Positions 31,999 to 44,000 of a DNA stretch of 64,000 nucleotides are shown here, piece by piece. The position numbers and the translations under genes are program-made. Below the pieces are notes generated by a model. It worked only from the letters and a program-made list of their open reading frames with translations, searched no databases and was not told the DNA's origin. Numbering within the stretch: the stretch's first letter is position 1; the number at the start of each line of letters is the position of its first letter. The stretch comes from Oscheius tipulae (Eukaryota; Nematoda; Chromadorea; Rhabditida; Rhabditidae): contig JASJZH010000003.1 in the NCBI GenBank assembly GCA_037178975.1, forward strand, positions 6,572,001-6,636,000. Direction: 5' to 3'.

Positions 31999-34900
31999 AT
32001 GACAACTAGACATGACAGCAAACGACGTTCCGAAGAGATCCAAAGGCTCATGAGGAACGAGCTTCCGATCGAGCCGAGCACTGTGAGTCTTCTGAAATAT
32101 GTTTCGTACGAAAATTTCAGGTTTCAAACAAGAGCGAGGTCCAATCCTTGTTCATTTCTTGGCATGACCTTGATGCTTACGTAAGTTCCTGTGATTTTGA
32201 TGTAAATTATACTGATAGGTTGACATAAAAGGACAGAAAAAGGACCGGGATGCGGAGAAGAACAAGCTCGGATCGAGACAGGTCCTCAACAATGGTAGGC
32301 TCATCAATCTGACAGAACATTGACACATTTTACAGTGTTTGGATGTGCCAATGCTGGAGAAGTTTTGGCTATTATGGGCTCGTCTGGAGCTGGAAAGACG
32401 ACGCTGTTGAATGTACTGACGCAGAGGAATCTCACAGGGCTTCGGGTGACAGGAAATGTTCAGGTGGGACTTTGTATCTGTGAGTATAACGAAGAAATAG
32501 GTGAATGGAGAGGCGACGAACAAGCAGTACATGAAAAAAGTCTCAGCCTATGTCCAGCAAGACGACTGCTTCATTGGCTCGCTGACAGTTGAGGAACATC
32601 TGCTTTTCAATGTGAGTTACGACCTGTTTGACCAGTTAATTTGCTCTCTTCCGATCTGATTTTGTCAATATATAAGCGCCTCATGCTTTCTCTCACAGCT
32701 TCTTCTTGCCTTGTTCAACTAATTCTCTCTAAGAACTGTAACCTGTCACAATGGTGTTTCTCGTTCAGTCAAATCCTGTTAGCACCCCGCCTTGGTCTCG
32801 TATGTTTAGCCCATGTTTAGTCCAGTATTCAACATTCAACGGAATACAGCGAGATTCATATTGGATAATTGATCAACAGAGACGTTGGATAGGTGGATCG
32901 GACCGCAAAGGATGTGGACGACTTGACTCTTAGTTGATGGTCAGCGGCTGTTTAAGTAGGAGGACATGACCCAGCCGCCTTCTCAAACAGGAATTTTCGG
33001 AGATTTATAGGTTTCAATCCTGAGCCCTCAAAGACCCTCATCAATTTGAAATTTTGTGTGGGAAACAGTCTATGAGGGAGGACGATAACTGTACTATTCG
33101 TAACCTCATTCATCTCTCATTTCAGGCCCGACTCAAAATGGGCGATCGTTACCCGAAAAGTGAACAGAAGAAACGAGTCAATCAGGTCATGACTGATGTG
33201 AGTTCTCTCCTCTAAACAACTACTCTATATATTTAGCTCGGTCTGAAAGACCTAGCCAACAACATCATCGGAACTCGTACAAAGAAGGGACTCTCAGGTG
33301 GGGAGAAAAAGAGACTGGCTTTCGCTTCGGAGGTAAATATACTTTCGGTTTTCTCAAAACTCTTTAGATCCTTACCTCGCCTCCTATTCTTTTCTGTGAT
33401 GAACCAACCTCAGGATTGGACGCTTTTCTGGCTTATCAAGTTGTCTCAGTGTTGAAGAATCTGGCCGAAACCAAAGGAATGACAATAGTTCTGACTATTC
33501 ATCAGCCGTCGAGTCAAGTCTTCCAGCTCTTTGACAGGTACTGTCTTAACTCTGCTGTGATCATTTTCAACGAGCTCTGGTATATGTGGTTGATACTCCC
33601 CGTGGTCACAGCCGAAGATGACAAGCCAACGGTCTAAGTTGATAGTGACAGGGGAGTGGATAAACAGGCTGATAGTATTGCGACTATGGTGGACTTAGCA
33701 TGAGAACGTTCTGGTAGACAACTTCTTATTGAAAGAAACAAGATAGAGTGACTGGACCGGACAGAAAGAATTATAAATGGGAGGATAATCTATAACGATG
33801 TTAACAGGTGGCCTTCAAACTTCTCTTTCAGAATCTACCTCCTAACCGAGGGAAGAGTGGCCTTTTGCGGAGATCCATCCCAGGCTGAGAGTCTCTGGAA
33901 ATCTATAGGCCGTCCTCTTCCGAACAACTTCAATCCGGCTGATCACTACATTTCTACCCTATCTGTTAAGCGACCGTCGGACAGGCCTAAAGTCATGGTA
34001 AAACTCTTCATAGAAAGTCAGCATCAAAAACTTTTAGGAAATCTGTCACAAATTCCTCAAGAGTGACTACGGGAAAGAGCTGATCAAGGAGGTTCGCAGT
34101 GACTCTAACCACTCGGAGAGTGAAACAGTTCACAGGAGAAACTCTAGAAAGGACCAGGATTTTGTGCCGATGGATCAGTACAAGGCTGGCTGGTTTGAGC
34201 AGTTGTATATGTTAACATGGAGAAATTCGAAGACTACATTGCGAGAACCCACGCTGCTACGGGTGCAAATCATGCAGGCGTGTGTGAGTTGGGGATTTAA
34301 AACAGAGATGAGAAGAGTACAGAGACAGGGGGAACGAACAGGACAAGTAGAAAGAGATGACATGAACAAAACGTAGGGACGTTGGGAATATAGTGTTGAG
34401 AGACAGTGATACAGAATAACAGAAATCAGGCGAGGGCAGTGGACTTTAAAAAGTAGGCCTCACAGGGGATAGCATTACAATTTTACAATTACAATTTATT
34501 GTCGGAATCAAGGGGTTGCTATCATGTCAGGGCTCCCTTGCCGCTCCCATAGCGCGAACTCGCTCTTCGCCTCCTTCTATTGTCTACCGCATCCACGTGA
34601 TTGAAGTTCGTCCGAGGCGACCACAGGCTTTCTTCAACTCATCTTCCCATCTCATGCACGGTCTCCCTAGAGCTCGTCGCTGATCTCCTTCCATCTCGGC
34701 CATTTTTCCTCGTCCATGCCTCCTCATTCCTCGCACGAACCCGCCAGACGTTGAGTTGGCTTCGCGCCATGGGTGTTGACGATCCCTCTGTGTCGCAGTG
34801 CTGGGACCGGAATTTCTTCTTTCCACAAACGGCGACGGCGATGGTAGGCCACTAGAGAGTGCTTGAAGAAGCGAGCGCACAGTGAGAGAGAACGGGATGG

Positions 34901-36682
34901 GTGAATAGTAGAGACATTGGAGTATAATGTCGAGAGACAATGGGACAGTAGTCAAAGAACATTTGGACAATGAACGACAAACTTTAGGCAGTCGAGAGTA
35001 TGGGTGGACAGTGAACATACTGTAAAGAACTACAGTCTCAGTTCAGAAATCCTATTCCAGATAATATCCATCATAACAGGTCTGGTCTACTTGAACAACG
35101 ACCTCAGTCAGGGCCATGTGATGAACATAAACGGAGCTATATTCCAGATGGTCACCAATATGGCCTTTATGTTCCAGTACAGCTCTGTCTATGTGAGTTA
35201 CTCATTAGATCTCGTCATGAATCGCCACAGAACTTCTGCCTCGAGTTTCCAACTTTCCACCGAGAACACAGCTCCAATATGTATAGAGTCAGCACGTACT
35301 TCTTAGCCAAGAACATTGCTGAGGTACAAGCTTGTCTGATTAATTCTAAGTTTCAGTTCAGATCCCAGCCTATACTCTATGCTCCCTCATTTTTGCGTCG
35401 ATCTTCTATTGGATGTCAGGAATGGAGGTGGCCATCGATGCCTTTGGAATCTATCTCCTGGCGGCAGTTTTGGTCATGAACGTGGCTGTTTCTATCGGCT
35501 ATGCCTTTGCCTGTATCTTCGGGACGGTATCTCTTGCTCATACCTTCTTGCCCATCTATGTCACGCCAATGTTCGCGTTTGGAGGTGAGTGACAGTGGAC
35601 AGGTACAAAGATGAATAGTGGACAATGGGAAGGTGGCCTGGGTAAACAGTTGACAGAAGACAGAGGACAATACAACAGTCCAAGGTCTTCCAGGCAAGTA
35701 ATAGCTACTTGGGGCAACCAGCTGGTAGGCTGCTCCGTCAATTGCAAGAGTAGAAACTGCTGGCGATGTCTTATTCTGCAATAGACTGCTGCTTCGAGTA
35801 GATTTCTGCTCTCCAGGAAACGACCATGACGTAGAGAGTAGACGGAGGCGATGAAACTGGATTAGAATCCCAGGTCAAGAAGACATCTTGCACTAGGCTA
35901 ATAGACTACTCGGCGGACAAGAAGCTAGACTTTGCGAAAAGATGTGGCTAGAAGAGATTCTTTCAGTAGAAAAGGGAAAAGACTAGACTTATTGAGCTGG
36001 CAGAGTAAAAAACACTTCTTGCTGTCTCAAGTCCAGAGTTGCATGGTCAAGAAGAACTACCAGAGGCACTCTCAGGGGTCATAACAAAGAAAACTACTTA
36101 GTTTCAACATGTTTGCGTGACAAGAGGAAGAGCTGCTCCCTAACATTTATTGGCTGTCTAGGGGTTGTACTCGATGGGGAGATCTTGCCATCTCCCTGGA
36201 ACTAGTCGCGACGGAACTGCTTGGCCGCGCCGTCCAGGGTGTTGGTCCACTCGATGGTGATGCGGTCGTTGTTGGTGTCCTCGTAAAAAAGAGAAACTGT
36301 TTGCGGACAATTAGATTCACTTTCGAGACAGAGACAGTGGTAGCTACTTAATAGAATTATATAGACATGTTACTAGCTCCCGATTCCAGGCTTCTTCATC
36401 AACCAGGACACCCTCCCGCTGTTCTTCTACCCCTTCAAGTATCTCTCCCATCTCCGATATGGTTTCGAAATCGTGGCCACAAATGAATGGAGCCGTATCG
36501 ATAAAATCCCCGGCTGCAATGGGACGAGCCAGTGCGTCAAAGATGGAGACGAGGTTCTCTCGAACCTCGGCTTTGAAGGAGCTTCCATCTGGAAAGATGC
36601 CGGTTTTCTCGTTGCTCTATTTTTTGTTATTCGCTTCATAGCCTTCTTGGCACTATTTGTTCGGTCAAAGTTGAAGAAATAA
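31999..36682 (+). CDS. ABCG (White-type) half-transporter
   Basis: ATP-driven membrane transporter of the ABCG group, working as a dimer on lipids or other hydrophobic substrates. ATG at 31999 ([17 protein letters not shown]). Nucleotide-binding domain first: Walker [13 protein letters not shown] (about 32380), YVQQDDCF (Q-loop), signature LSGGEKKRL (about 33293), Walker [13 protein letters not shown] (about 33390-33420), IHQPSS H-loop. Then [15 protein letters not shown], a polar linker, [11 protein letters not shown], and six TM spans: one lies about 35060-35200, the next group at about 35350-35585 ([52 protein letters not shown]), then GFFINQD. An extracellular loop with Cys pairs (GCNGTSQCV) precedes the last span ([17 protein letters not shown]) and the C-terminal KLKK, a typical ER-type di-lysine end. 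All ATPase motifs are intact. Long introns hold a LINE tail and an MSP fragment. Confidence 0.93.
34470..34770 (-). mobile_element. LINE (RTE-like) 3' fragment
   Basis: On the minus strand the end of a non-LTR retrotransposon reverse transcriptase: [17 protein letters not shown] followed by a W-M-R, and then a short tail frame ([12 protein letters not shown]). This GRPxxRWxDDLxxxxG...W motif marks the C-terminus of RTE/jockey-type RT proteins. The 3' end runs into AATTGTAATTGTAAAATTG, a simple-repeat tail typical of RTE-type LINEs (34478-34500). 5'-truncated, so dead. Lies in an intron of the ABCG gene. Confidence 0.75.
36100..36287 (-). pseudogene. MSP pseudogene fragment (3' end)
   Basis: Reverse complement of the MSP 3' coding part and downstream flank. 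It reads [15 protein letters not shown], then carries an in-frame stop where MSP has Glu-Trp (GACTAG instead of GAGTGG) and lacks about 18 nt before NLPIEYNP. The stop and the AATAAA follow. The match extends past the AATAAA, so it arose by DNA duplication rather than reverse transcription. Located in the last long intron of the ABCG gene. Confidence 0.88.
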
Positions 36683-37525
36683 AGTCTTTCGTTACAATCG
36701 TAGTCTTTGGCGCAATACTTCCTAGTCGTTTTCACTACCAAGACGGCATTTCTTTCTTTATGATGTTTTATAAAGTTATAGCTTAGGGCACACTCTACAA
36801 CTCCTCAGAACATCGCAACCCTGGACAAGTTCGTTTTGAGAAAAATATCAACGATGCAAGCCGTGCTTTGTCTGTTAGATATACTGAAACAAACAAGGGT
36901 TTGGTCCGGAAGCCTTCAAACATTTTCGTAAATCTTCCTTTGAACCGGTTTTTGTCCTTTCATCCATTTTATCCTGTTCAATACAAATAAAGAATAGAAA
37001 GACTGACACTTTGACCTTTCTCTCTTTCCCTCAATCTCGTCCCCAGCTGATGTTTTTAACCCTGTACGGGAAAGTGAGGCACAACCAAGCCTGAATGTTC
37101 AAAAACCCAACTTCCGATTGGCCGCACTCAATTGAACTTGCTATCTTGTAACTCTAATGAACGTGGGAAGTTGGGTTTTTGAACATTCAGGCTTGGTTGT
37201 GCCTCACTTTCCCGTACAGGGTCAAAAAAATTAGCTACGCTACCACAGTTATCAGTCTATGACTATTTTTCCCAGATGCACAGACCTCAAATGCATGGGC
37301 AAAAAATGAAACCTGAAAAAAATGTTTTTAAAAACAGTGAGACAGAAAAGTTTAATTTAAAACTACAAGTCTAGCTATCACCCCTAAGGGCAGTTATAAC
37401 CTTGTTCCTTTGGATTTTGCTCGGTTTCTATTCTCTTCTGTGAGCCTTTCCTGGTCCTTTACTCTTGGTTCAACCTGTTCCCATCTTCGTTCATTTTAAT
37501 GCCCAAAAGGTATTTTGAGAAGTTC
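36683..37525. other. Intergenic, around the long inverted repeat
   Basis: No gene seen outside the snap-back repeat at 37053-37228. AT-rich. Confidence 0.45.
37053..37228. repeat. Near-perfect 63-bp inverted repeat (snap-back)
   Basis: Arms 37053-37115 and 37166-37228 are reverse complements with a single mismatch (position 58 of the left arm side), separated by a 50-nt loop. Arm words: CCCTGTACGGGAAAGTGAGG and CAAGCCTGAATGTTC. Such perfect pairing shows recent origin. It could be a foldback MITE or a hairpin RNA source. No target duplication is evident. Confidence 0.9.
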
Positions 37526-37732
37526 TTACATGCTAAAGGCCATCAGACGTCCGCACCGAATAATCTTGGCCGTCTTCATTAGTTCAGCGACTCTTTTGCC
37601 CAATTCGTCAATGCTATTCCATGGATTGAAAGAAATGTACCATAAATTAATGCTATAGAAGTAGTACCACCAAGACTTTCGGTTTCGTCTGTCTGCCTTG
37701 AGGTTAGCATCTCTATGGTCTCCACTCTGACC
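37526..37732 (-). CDS. Candidate exon of an unknown gene
   Basis: Open frame of 68 residues ending in TAA at 37526-37528, bounded upstream by GAATGAG|GT. The translation starts GQSGDHRDANLKADRRNRK, followed by an aromatic-rich stretch (SWWYYFYSINLWYISFNPWN) and SIDELGKRVAELMKTAK. The composition is unlike random translation, but no ATG exon could be placed firmly (a Cys-containing open stretch at about 37870-37755 may belong). It could also be an old duplicated exon. Confidence 0.3.
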   Translation of the reverse strand, partial: GQSGDHRDANLKADRRNRKSWWYYFYSINLWYISFNPWNSIDELGKRVAELMKTAKIIRCGRLMAFSM

Positions 37733-38576
37733 TCATTCTAAAAAGACCAGTCAAAAAAATAAACAGCCCAACTTCGGCTTCAAAGACGAACGACACCTCG
37801 GTTGTAATATGGTCAGTGCAGGAGATTCATTGTTGTCGACAAAATCGCAGAAGCCTTTACATCTTCGACGAAGATGGGTAAAGGAGTACTGCGGTGTCTG
37901 AGGTCGGAGATATGAGAAGAAAAGGGTGACGAAAAGATGTAAACAAAGAGATGGTGACAGAACACTTGAACAAGTTAGCTTTACCTTCTAAATACACCGA
38001 AGAACAAGTTTATCAGTAAGTTGTGCGATCATCGTCACAAAAAAACTACGAGGTGGGATCTAATTCTGAAATAGATAAAAACGCTAATTGATCAAAAGCG
38101 GTGAATGATCTCTCTACTACTAAAACACAATGGTGTCTGTGTTCTGTCCGTGACCACCTAGCAAAATCTAGCAAGTATTAGGCATTAGGAGATTATAGTC
38201 GGTTGTCGAGTGTCCAGGTCATAGGTACAGAGTCTTTGCTGCACCTCCATAGTTCACTGCAACGAGTTCATTCGGACTCATACTGTGTTGTAGCTAAGAG
38301 AGAACCACAGGTCGAGACGATCAAGACTCCGACCCTTACAATAGTTGCTCGGGCGGGCTGACTTTGGCAGCCGCTATCGCTTTGTCGCAATAATTGTGCA
38401 TCTGTATTATCTCAGAAATCATTCAATTCGCTCGAGAATCATGCAAAACTAACTTGGCTTTTCATTTACCGCCAAAAATAGTATAACTTATTTTTAAAAG
38501 AGCGACCGCGAAAAGAAGGGTGGTTTGGATTGAACAAAAACGGGAAACCGGCCCGACCCCGCGTCATACCACCAAA
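37733..38576. other. Intergenic, upstream of the Cys-rich family
   Basis: About 840 bp without a supported gene. Probably contains the promoter of the first Cys-rich gene; the exact element is not visible. Confidence 0.4.
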
Positions 38577-40281
38577 ATGATACTGACTGCCGCTCTCCTT
38601 CTGCTCCTTGTTCCCCTTTCTCACGGACAGGTTCCCACTTTCCATTTTGACAGACTGACAGGTATATTTATAGGACAAGACAAAACACATTCATTGTGAC
38701 GTCTTTCGCAGTCACTATGAGATTTATTGCACGGGGATCTGGACGCCCGAAAAACTCCTTCGTCTCTCCAACCATCTCGAGAAGATCGAACAGTTCTGTC
38801 CCAACTACAAGAAGAACTGCCTGCAACCGTAGGAACTTTGCTTGTTTGCCTTGTTTTGCGTATTAACATTTTCTTTGACTCCGCGAAGGCGAATAATTTC
38901 ACCGAGCCACTCTCACCGTATAGCGCAGTCGGTATATAAGTGCTCCGACTGCAGTGCAGACGACCCGGGTTCGATTCCCACATTTGGGGTTTGCCTAGTC
39001 TCTGCGTTTTGAAGTTTTGGACGTCGAAGCATTTTACTATCATAACTATCCAAACGGAAGTAGTTTAGGAAGAAAAAGTTGCGACACGGCCACATGACCA
39101 GAGCACAAAGACGGAAACTCCAAAGGGAGCTCAAGTACGATCTCAGCTATGATGATATATTGAAAAGGGTGAGTCTAGTTTATTTTTATGGTCAATAAGT
39201 TCTTGGCGACAAACAGTTGAAACCGTGACCGCAAGTGTCTAGTTGTATCAGGATTGATGACCATTGTCTCGTCTTCTTCATGTTATTAAAAAACCAATGA
39301 TACGGTGGGGTAGCAGAAGGCAAAAGAGGGGAGCATAGAAAAATTATCCGGTTCGCTTTTCGGGGGAGAAACTAATGGGTACTGTAGATAGAAGTGGTGG
39401 GAAAAGATCAGGAACGAAAAGTCAAAATGCCACGAGCTTTATCTCACAATTTTGAACCTGACTTCTTGGAGAGCCTCTTCCATGAGCCTCAAACTGTTTG
39501 TTCTCTGAACTCCATTTTCTGGTCTCAAAGAATCTCTCTAGATATTCAAACATCCTCGATATCTCAAGACTTTGCTCTCACTTGCATCGATGTGAACCAA
39601 TTAGAAGGAAAACAGTCGGCTAGCTCGGGTCTTTCGTCCAGTCTTCCGCATCACAGCAAGTGCATTTATTATCCAGTTCGGGCATACTGTAACTCTCGTG
39701 TTCCCCGAGAGTCACAGTCCGATGACAACTTCCCTATATTTCCTGGTGGAACTCAAAAATAGTCCGGCCAGAAATTACATTTGTAAAAGAGTCCTAAAGT
39801 CATTTTTTATTTTCTAAATTTTACTTTTCCAGTTAGCTGATGTCATCCCCTGTACTCCTGACTGTAAGGTATGCTTTTTCTCTGAACATTGCTAATCCTC
39901 TTCTCTCCAGCAACCCCACTGCACTCCTGAATGCAAGTGTGATTACGACTGGCCGACCTTTCAAAAATTTTGTTACCCGATGACAGTTAAAGAATTCGAG
40001 ATGTCTTGCAGGTAATAAGAACGAAGTGAATGACGTAATGGGAAGACCCGTTTGGGTGTCTTTTAAAGATTGATATGGGGCCTGACAGCGACGTCTGATC
40101 ATTTGAGTTTCAGCTTGTGGTTCGACCGCTGTCCGGCCTACGCAAAAAAGGCAGACGAAGAGGGACCGGGCGAGGAGAGAGACAGTAAGAATCGGTTGCA
40201 ATGGGACTATAAAAACTTTCAGTTGTGACCCATGCTCCTTTGGATGAGATGAGGAGACAGATATATGAACGGATGGGATAA
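38577..40281 (+). CDS. Secreted Cys-rich protein, family member 1
   Basis: First of three tandem paralogs. ATG at 38577: signal peptide MILTAALLLLLVPLSHGQ; 44-nt intron (38631-38674); then a Cys module HIHCDVFRSHYEIYC ... QFCPNYKKNC (C-x(10)-C then C-x(6)-C). A long intron (about 38830-39085) holds a tRNA-like SINE. A basic exon (KKKLRHGHMTRAQRRKL) follows, ending in DDILKR. A 650-nt intron leads to the second module: PCTPDCKQPHCTPECKCDY, then FQKFCYPM and SCRLWFDRCPAYAKK. The last exon ends RRQIYERMG. Predicted about 210 residues, extracellular. Lacks the long C-terminal domain present in the next two genes. AATAAA at about 40307. No known family recognised; possibly cuticle or egg-shell material, but nothing shows this directly. 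Confidence 0.72.
38905..39010 (+). repeat. tRNA-like SINE (copy 2)
   Basis: A-box-like TAGCGCAGTCGGTATA (38919-38934) and B-box GGGTTCGATTCCC (38969-38981) at tRNA spacing, in an intron of the Cys-rich gene. Acceptor arms do not pair, so not a working tRNA. After the B-box there is a stretch containing GGACGTCGAAG, as in the first copy (TTCGACGTC). Likely a tRNA-derived SINE. Confidence 0.55.
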
Positions 40282-41021
40282 GCTTTAAATCGGATCTCAT
40301 GATCTAATAAACATACGAATTACCTGTCAGTCGCATTTTGTACTTGGCCTCTCTAATACTGTCTGTTTTCTCTGTCTAACATTCTCTTTTGTCCCTGTGA
40401 GTCCTACCCCTGTCCTAGTACGCCTATGTCTTCCGGTGTCCATATAAGTTTGTCCCGATCTGCCAGACTCTCCGTTTATCTCCGGTCTATGCCAAGTTGT
40501 CCAACAATGTCAGTTTACCCTTTTTCTGAATTGGTCAAACTGTCGGTCCTGTAGGATCGAACTTACATTGGCAATTCTGATTCTGCCAACGTGTCGCATC
40601 TCATAGAGCACCACACACTCATTCAACTTACTATGCTCTTGCTTATCCATTTGTCAGCCTGTGAAGAGTCACAAGAGTGTGTTGACAGTTTAGATCTTTT
40701 GACTTCGAGAAAATTTGAATCGTTATCATCTGGCGGTCATTATTCATATTAGCGGCTATCTTATCATTGGATCATGTTTCTGAAAGTGAGAGGAGATCAA
40801 GTTCATTCGGATTTTTCATGATTGAAAACCAATGCAAGCTTGCAAGCTTCAAACGGGCCAGTTTCCCAACGAATCCTAACGGAAGGCAGTAAATAACACT
40901 ATCTTCTGTAACACTTTTTTGCCTGAAAGGGACTCCTAATCACGGGAGATTCGTCCTTGGGTTGCGAACCCGTCGTCGCGTCAAAAAGAACCGCGTAAGA
41001 CAGAGACGGGCATTGGCATTG
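40282..41021. other. Intergenic within the tandem family
   Basis: About 740 bp between paralogs 1 and 2. No coding content; likely contains the terminator of the first and the promoter of the second. Confidence 0.4.
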
Positions 41022-44000
41022 ATGCCGCCCTACTGGAGGAGGCTTATCGCTTCCGTTATCCTATTAACTTGTCTTTTTCAACAGGGTCATGGTGAGTTTT
41101 TAATTTTCGCGGTTAAACTTTCCTGCAACTAGGATCCGAGTAAGAATCGCACTGTGAGAGACTGCCTCTTTCTCTCCCAAGATGAGACAATTAATTTTTC
41201 CACTTTATGGTCTGAATACGTTCTCACATATTTGTTTCTCAGGTTATTGTGATAGATATTCTGGCGCAGGGATTTAATATCCCCTGATGAATAATAATTC
41301 CCTTCCGGACCAATATCACCTGAAGAGTGAAGCGTCGGCTCGCGTGTCTAACTGTTCAAAGACCTTTTTGCATACTGTCGTTCATTTCAGTCCCCGATGC
41401 GTAACGTATAAAGAAAGTCACGACCCCTTCTGAGCACAGAGTACCTACCAGAGAACCAGTATCCAGTCTCATGATGGCAGACTACCTATTTTCGTAGCAG
41501 TCGTAGACAAAAATACAAATGACCATGATTCCTTTGACGTCTATATTTAGGCTCCTCGATGTCAACGCTGGTTAGAGTCGCCTGTCAACGTGATCCGTCT
41601 CTCTCCTTCTGTCATGAGACTCCCAGTCCTGCTCCGGCACTGAATGGCGTCCCGACGGCTTTTAGACGAGCTCTGTCAGCCAATCCAGGTGACTTTATTG
41701 ACAAGAAAATGACAATAGTTTAGGGGCCACACTGTCACCGAACGATGTGCTTCTTCTGGAGGACATTGCGGCGGCTGTGAAAAGGTCTGGTCTGGAAGAT
41801 TGAGAACAGTAACAGGTAAAGATTGTAGAGCTGGAGGGAATCCATTCGAGAAGACCAGAGCCGTGAGACAGGGAGAGAGGAAAGATTCGGATCTGAGGGA
41901 AAAGGAGAAAGATCCGGAGGAAGGAGTGGGTTGACTCGTCTGGACACAAGACACGGTTTTCAGTTCATTGAGGAAGAGGGAGAGCACGGAAGTAGTCTAG
42001 AGCCAGCTCACAGAGAACCAGCAGTGAAGGAGACTGTCATGACTGTGGAAGAGGCAAGTACGACAGCTGCTCCGGCTCCGCCGACCACGACAGAGGACAC
42101 GGAAGAGGCAAATCAGGGATTCAAAGGAGAGAAGGCTGAGTACTGCGACAACTACGAACAGCATTTCTCCTTCTACTGTGTTGGAGACCATTCTAACGAT
42201 CTCGTAAGTTTGTGTGGCAGTACAAACTTTCCGAAAACAAGATAGACCAACGGAGTCAGAAGCTGAGTCAAGAATGCATAGAGACCACTTGTGAGAAGGA
42301 CAGAGCTATAGACACAATAATAATAATACAAAGTGGAATTCTGCCCTTATATCTTCCGATTGTCTTTGTATTCTTTATCTGAAATAACTAGGAATAGTAG
42401 ACATTGTGGGACAAGATAAATAACTACGAGATTGAAAAGTTTAAAGATGAGTAGAAACAGGAATCCAAAGAGGACGAAGAGGAGAACTCGTCTGTCGGTT
42501 CTACTTCGTACTGTTAGGATGATAAAAGAGTTCCGCTTCTCGCATAGCGTGAGCAGTTCTTTTAAGCAAACAGGACAGAAATAAGAGTTCAGGGGAAAGA
42601 GACAAGCCGTTCAGAGAAAGACGAGCAACAATGCCAAAGAAGACACTATGATGTGGCTGAGTGTTTCTTTGTTTGTCTGTGGCAACAAATAGACAAAACG
42701 GTCCTGTCGATAAATGTCACGCTCAAGGTTGAACCGACAGATAGACTAGAGTTGAGAGTATGGAGAGGATAGGTTAAAAAAGTCCCTTCATTTCAGTCAG
42801 CCGGCAAGTTCTGCAAGTCGTACAAGAAAGCCTGCCCGAATAAGAAGAGTGCTGCTGGTAGTGGCTCAACATCTTGGCCTTCGGATCCTTTCGACAAGCC
42901 TATTGCCGTCATCCCGTTGGCTGAAAAGCCAGTTGAGAAAGTACGGGCTCGCGAGGAAGAGTTCGAAATCGACGATGAGCCAACGGAGCAGGACCTCTAT
43001 TACGCCGAACTAAAGAAGCGCTTCCCCTGCAAGCCAGACTGCGACTCCAGATTGTTCCCTCACTGTACTGCAGAGTGTAAATGCGACTATGCGTGAGTAT
43101 ATCAAGAATATTAAACAGTATTGTTAACTATAGGTATCCTTCGGTTCAGAGATTCTGCAACCCTCCTCCGATGCCCATGTTCCTAAACACTTGCAGGTTC
43201 TCTTGACGTTTTTCCAAATGACATACTGATTCAGATTGTGGTACCACGGCTGTCCCAAGTACGACTCCTATCACTACGCTTCGCAGTTTATCTACTCCAA
43301 GGCCGAGAAGGGAAAAGTCTTGCGTGAGTTCTTCTAAGGGTGGCTAAATGCCGAAAATGACAGGACTTAGAAGGGAAAAAAAGCATGTTTTGTCATTTTT
43401 CAGCCGGCTTCGCAAACAATGTAAATCCCTATGGAATTCCTCAGCCCACGGCTCTTCGTCCCTTGGCTCGTGGAGCTGCCACTCACTCGGAGGAGATCCT
43501 CTATGTGCCTCCTCCTCTTCCTCCTGGCTACAAGGAAAAGTTGAGAAGAGACAGAGTCAGATCAGAGAGAGTGGATGTTCTAGAAGAGGTCTCGAGAAGA
43601 CACAGAAGAGACAGAGACAGAAGGAGGAGACGCAGGAGACTGACAGCTAGAAGAAGGAATGCCCCGAGCACTCCTAGACCTCCTACGAGGAAGGAGCTGT
43701 ACAAGACTCTCAAGTGAGTTCAGGTTTCTTTCCTAATTTGGCTGGTCGTGAAGAACCACAAGTATACAGTTTTCGAGACAAACAAACGGAACCATAGACA
43801 TAGAGCTTCTCTAAGTAGTTTCCATTCCTTAACTATCCATGCTCTTAAAGTTGACAGAAAGACTGTCGGATATGCTCGAAGTTCAAAGTGATATGCTTAT
43901 CGGTTTCAGAGCCCTCTCCGCCCTCACTGCTGACCCTGCTCGACTCACCAAGGACATCATTGGCCAGGGAGCTGGAGGAGAAAGTAGCGGTAGTGGTGGA

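Noticed and set aside
38905..39010. Functional tRNA gene
   Set aside because: The B-box loop is good, but the acceptor arms do not pair and the variable region is irregular.
39394..39762. Open frame of 122 codons inside an intron of the first Cys-rich gene
   Set aside because: It has an ordinary composition but no acceptor, donor or similarity to its neighbours, and it is not in frame with the flanking exons. A nested gene is not excluded but unsupported.
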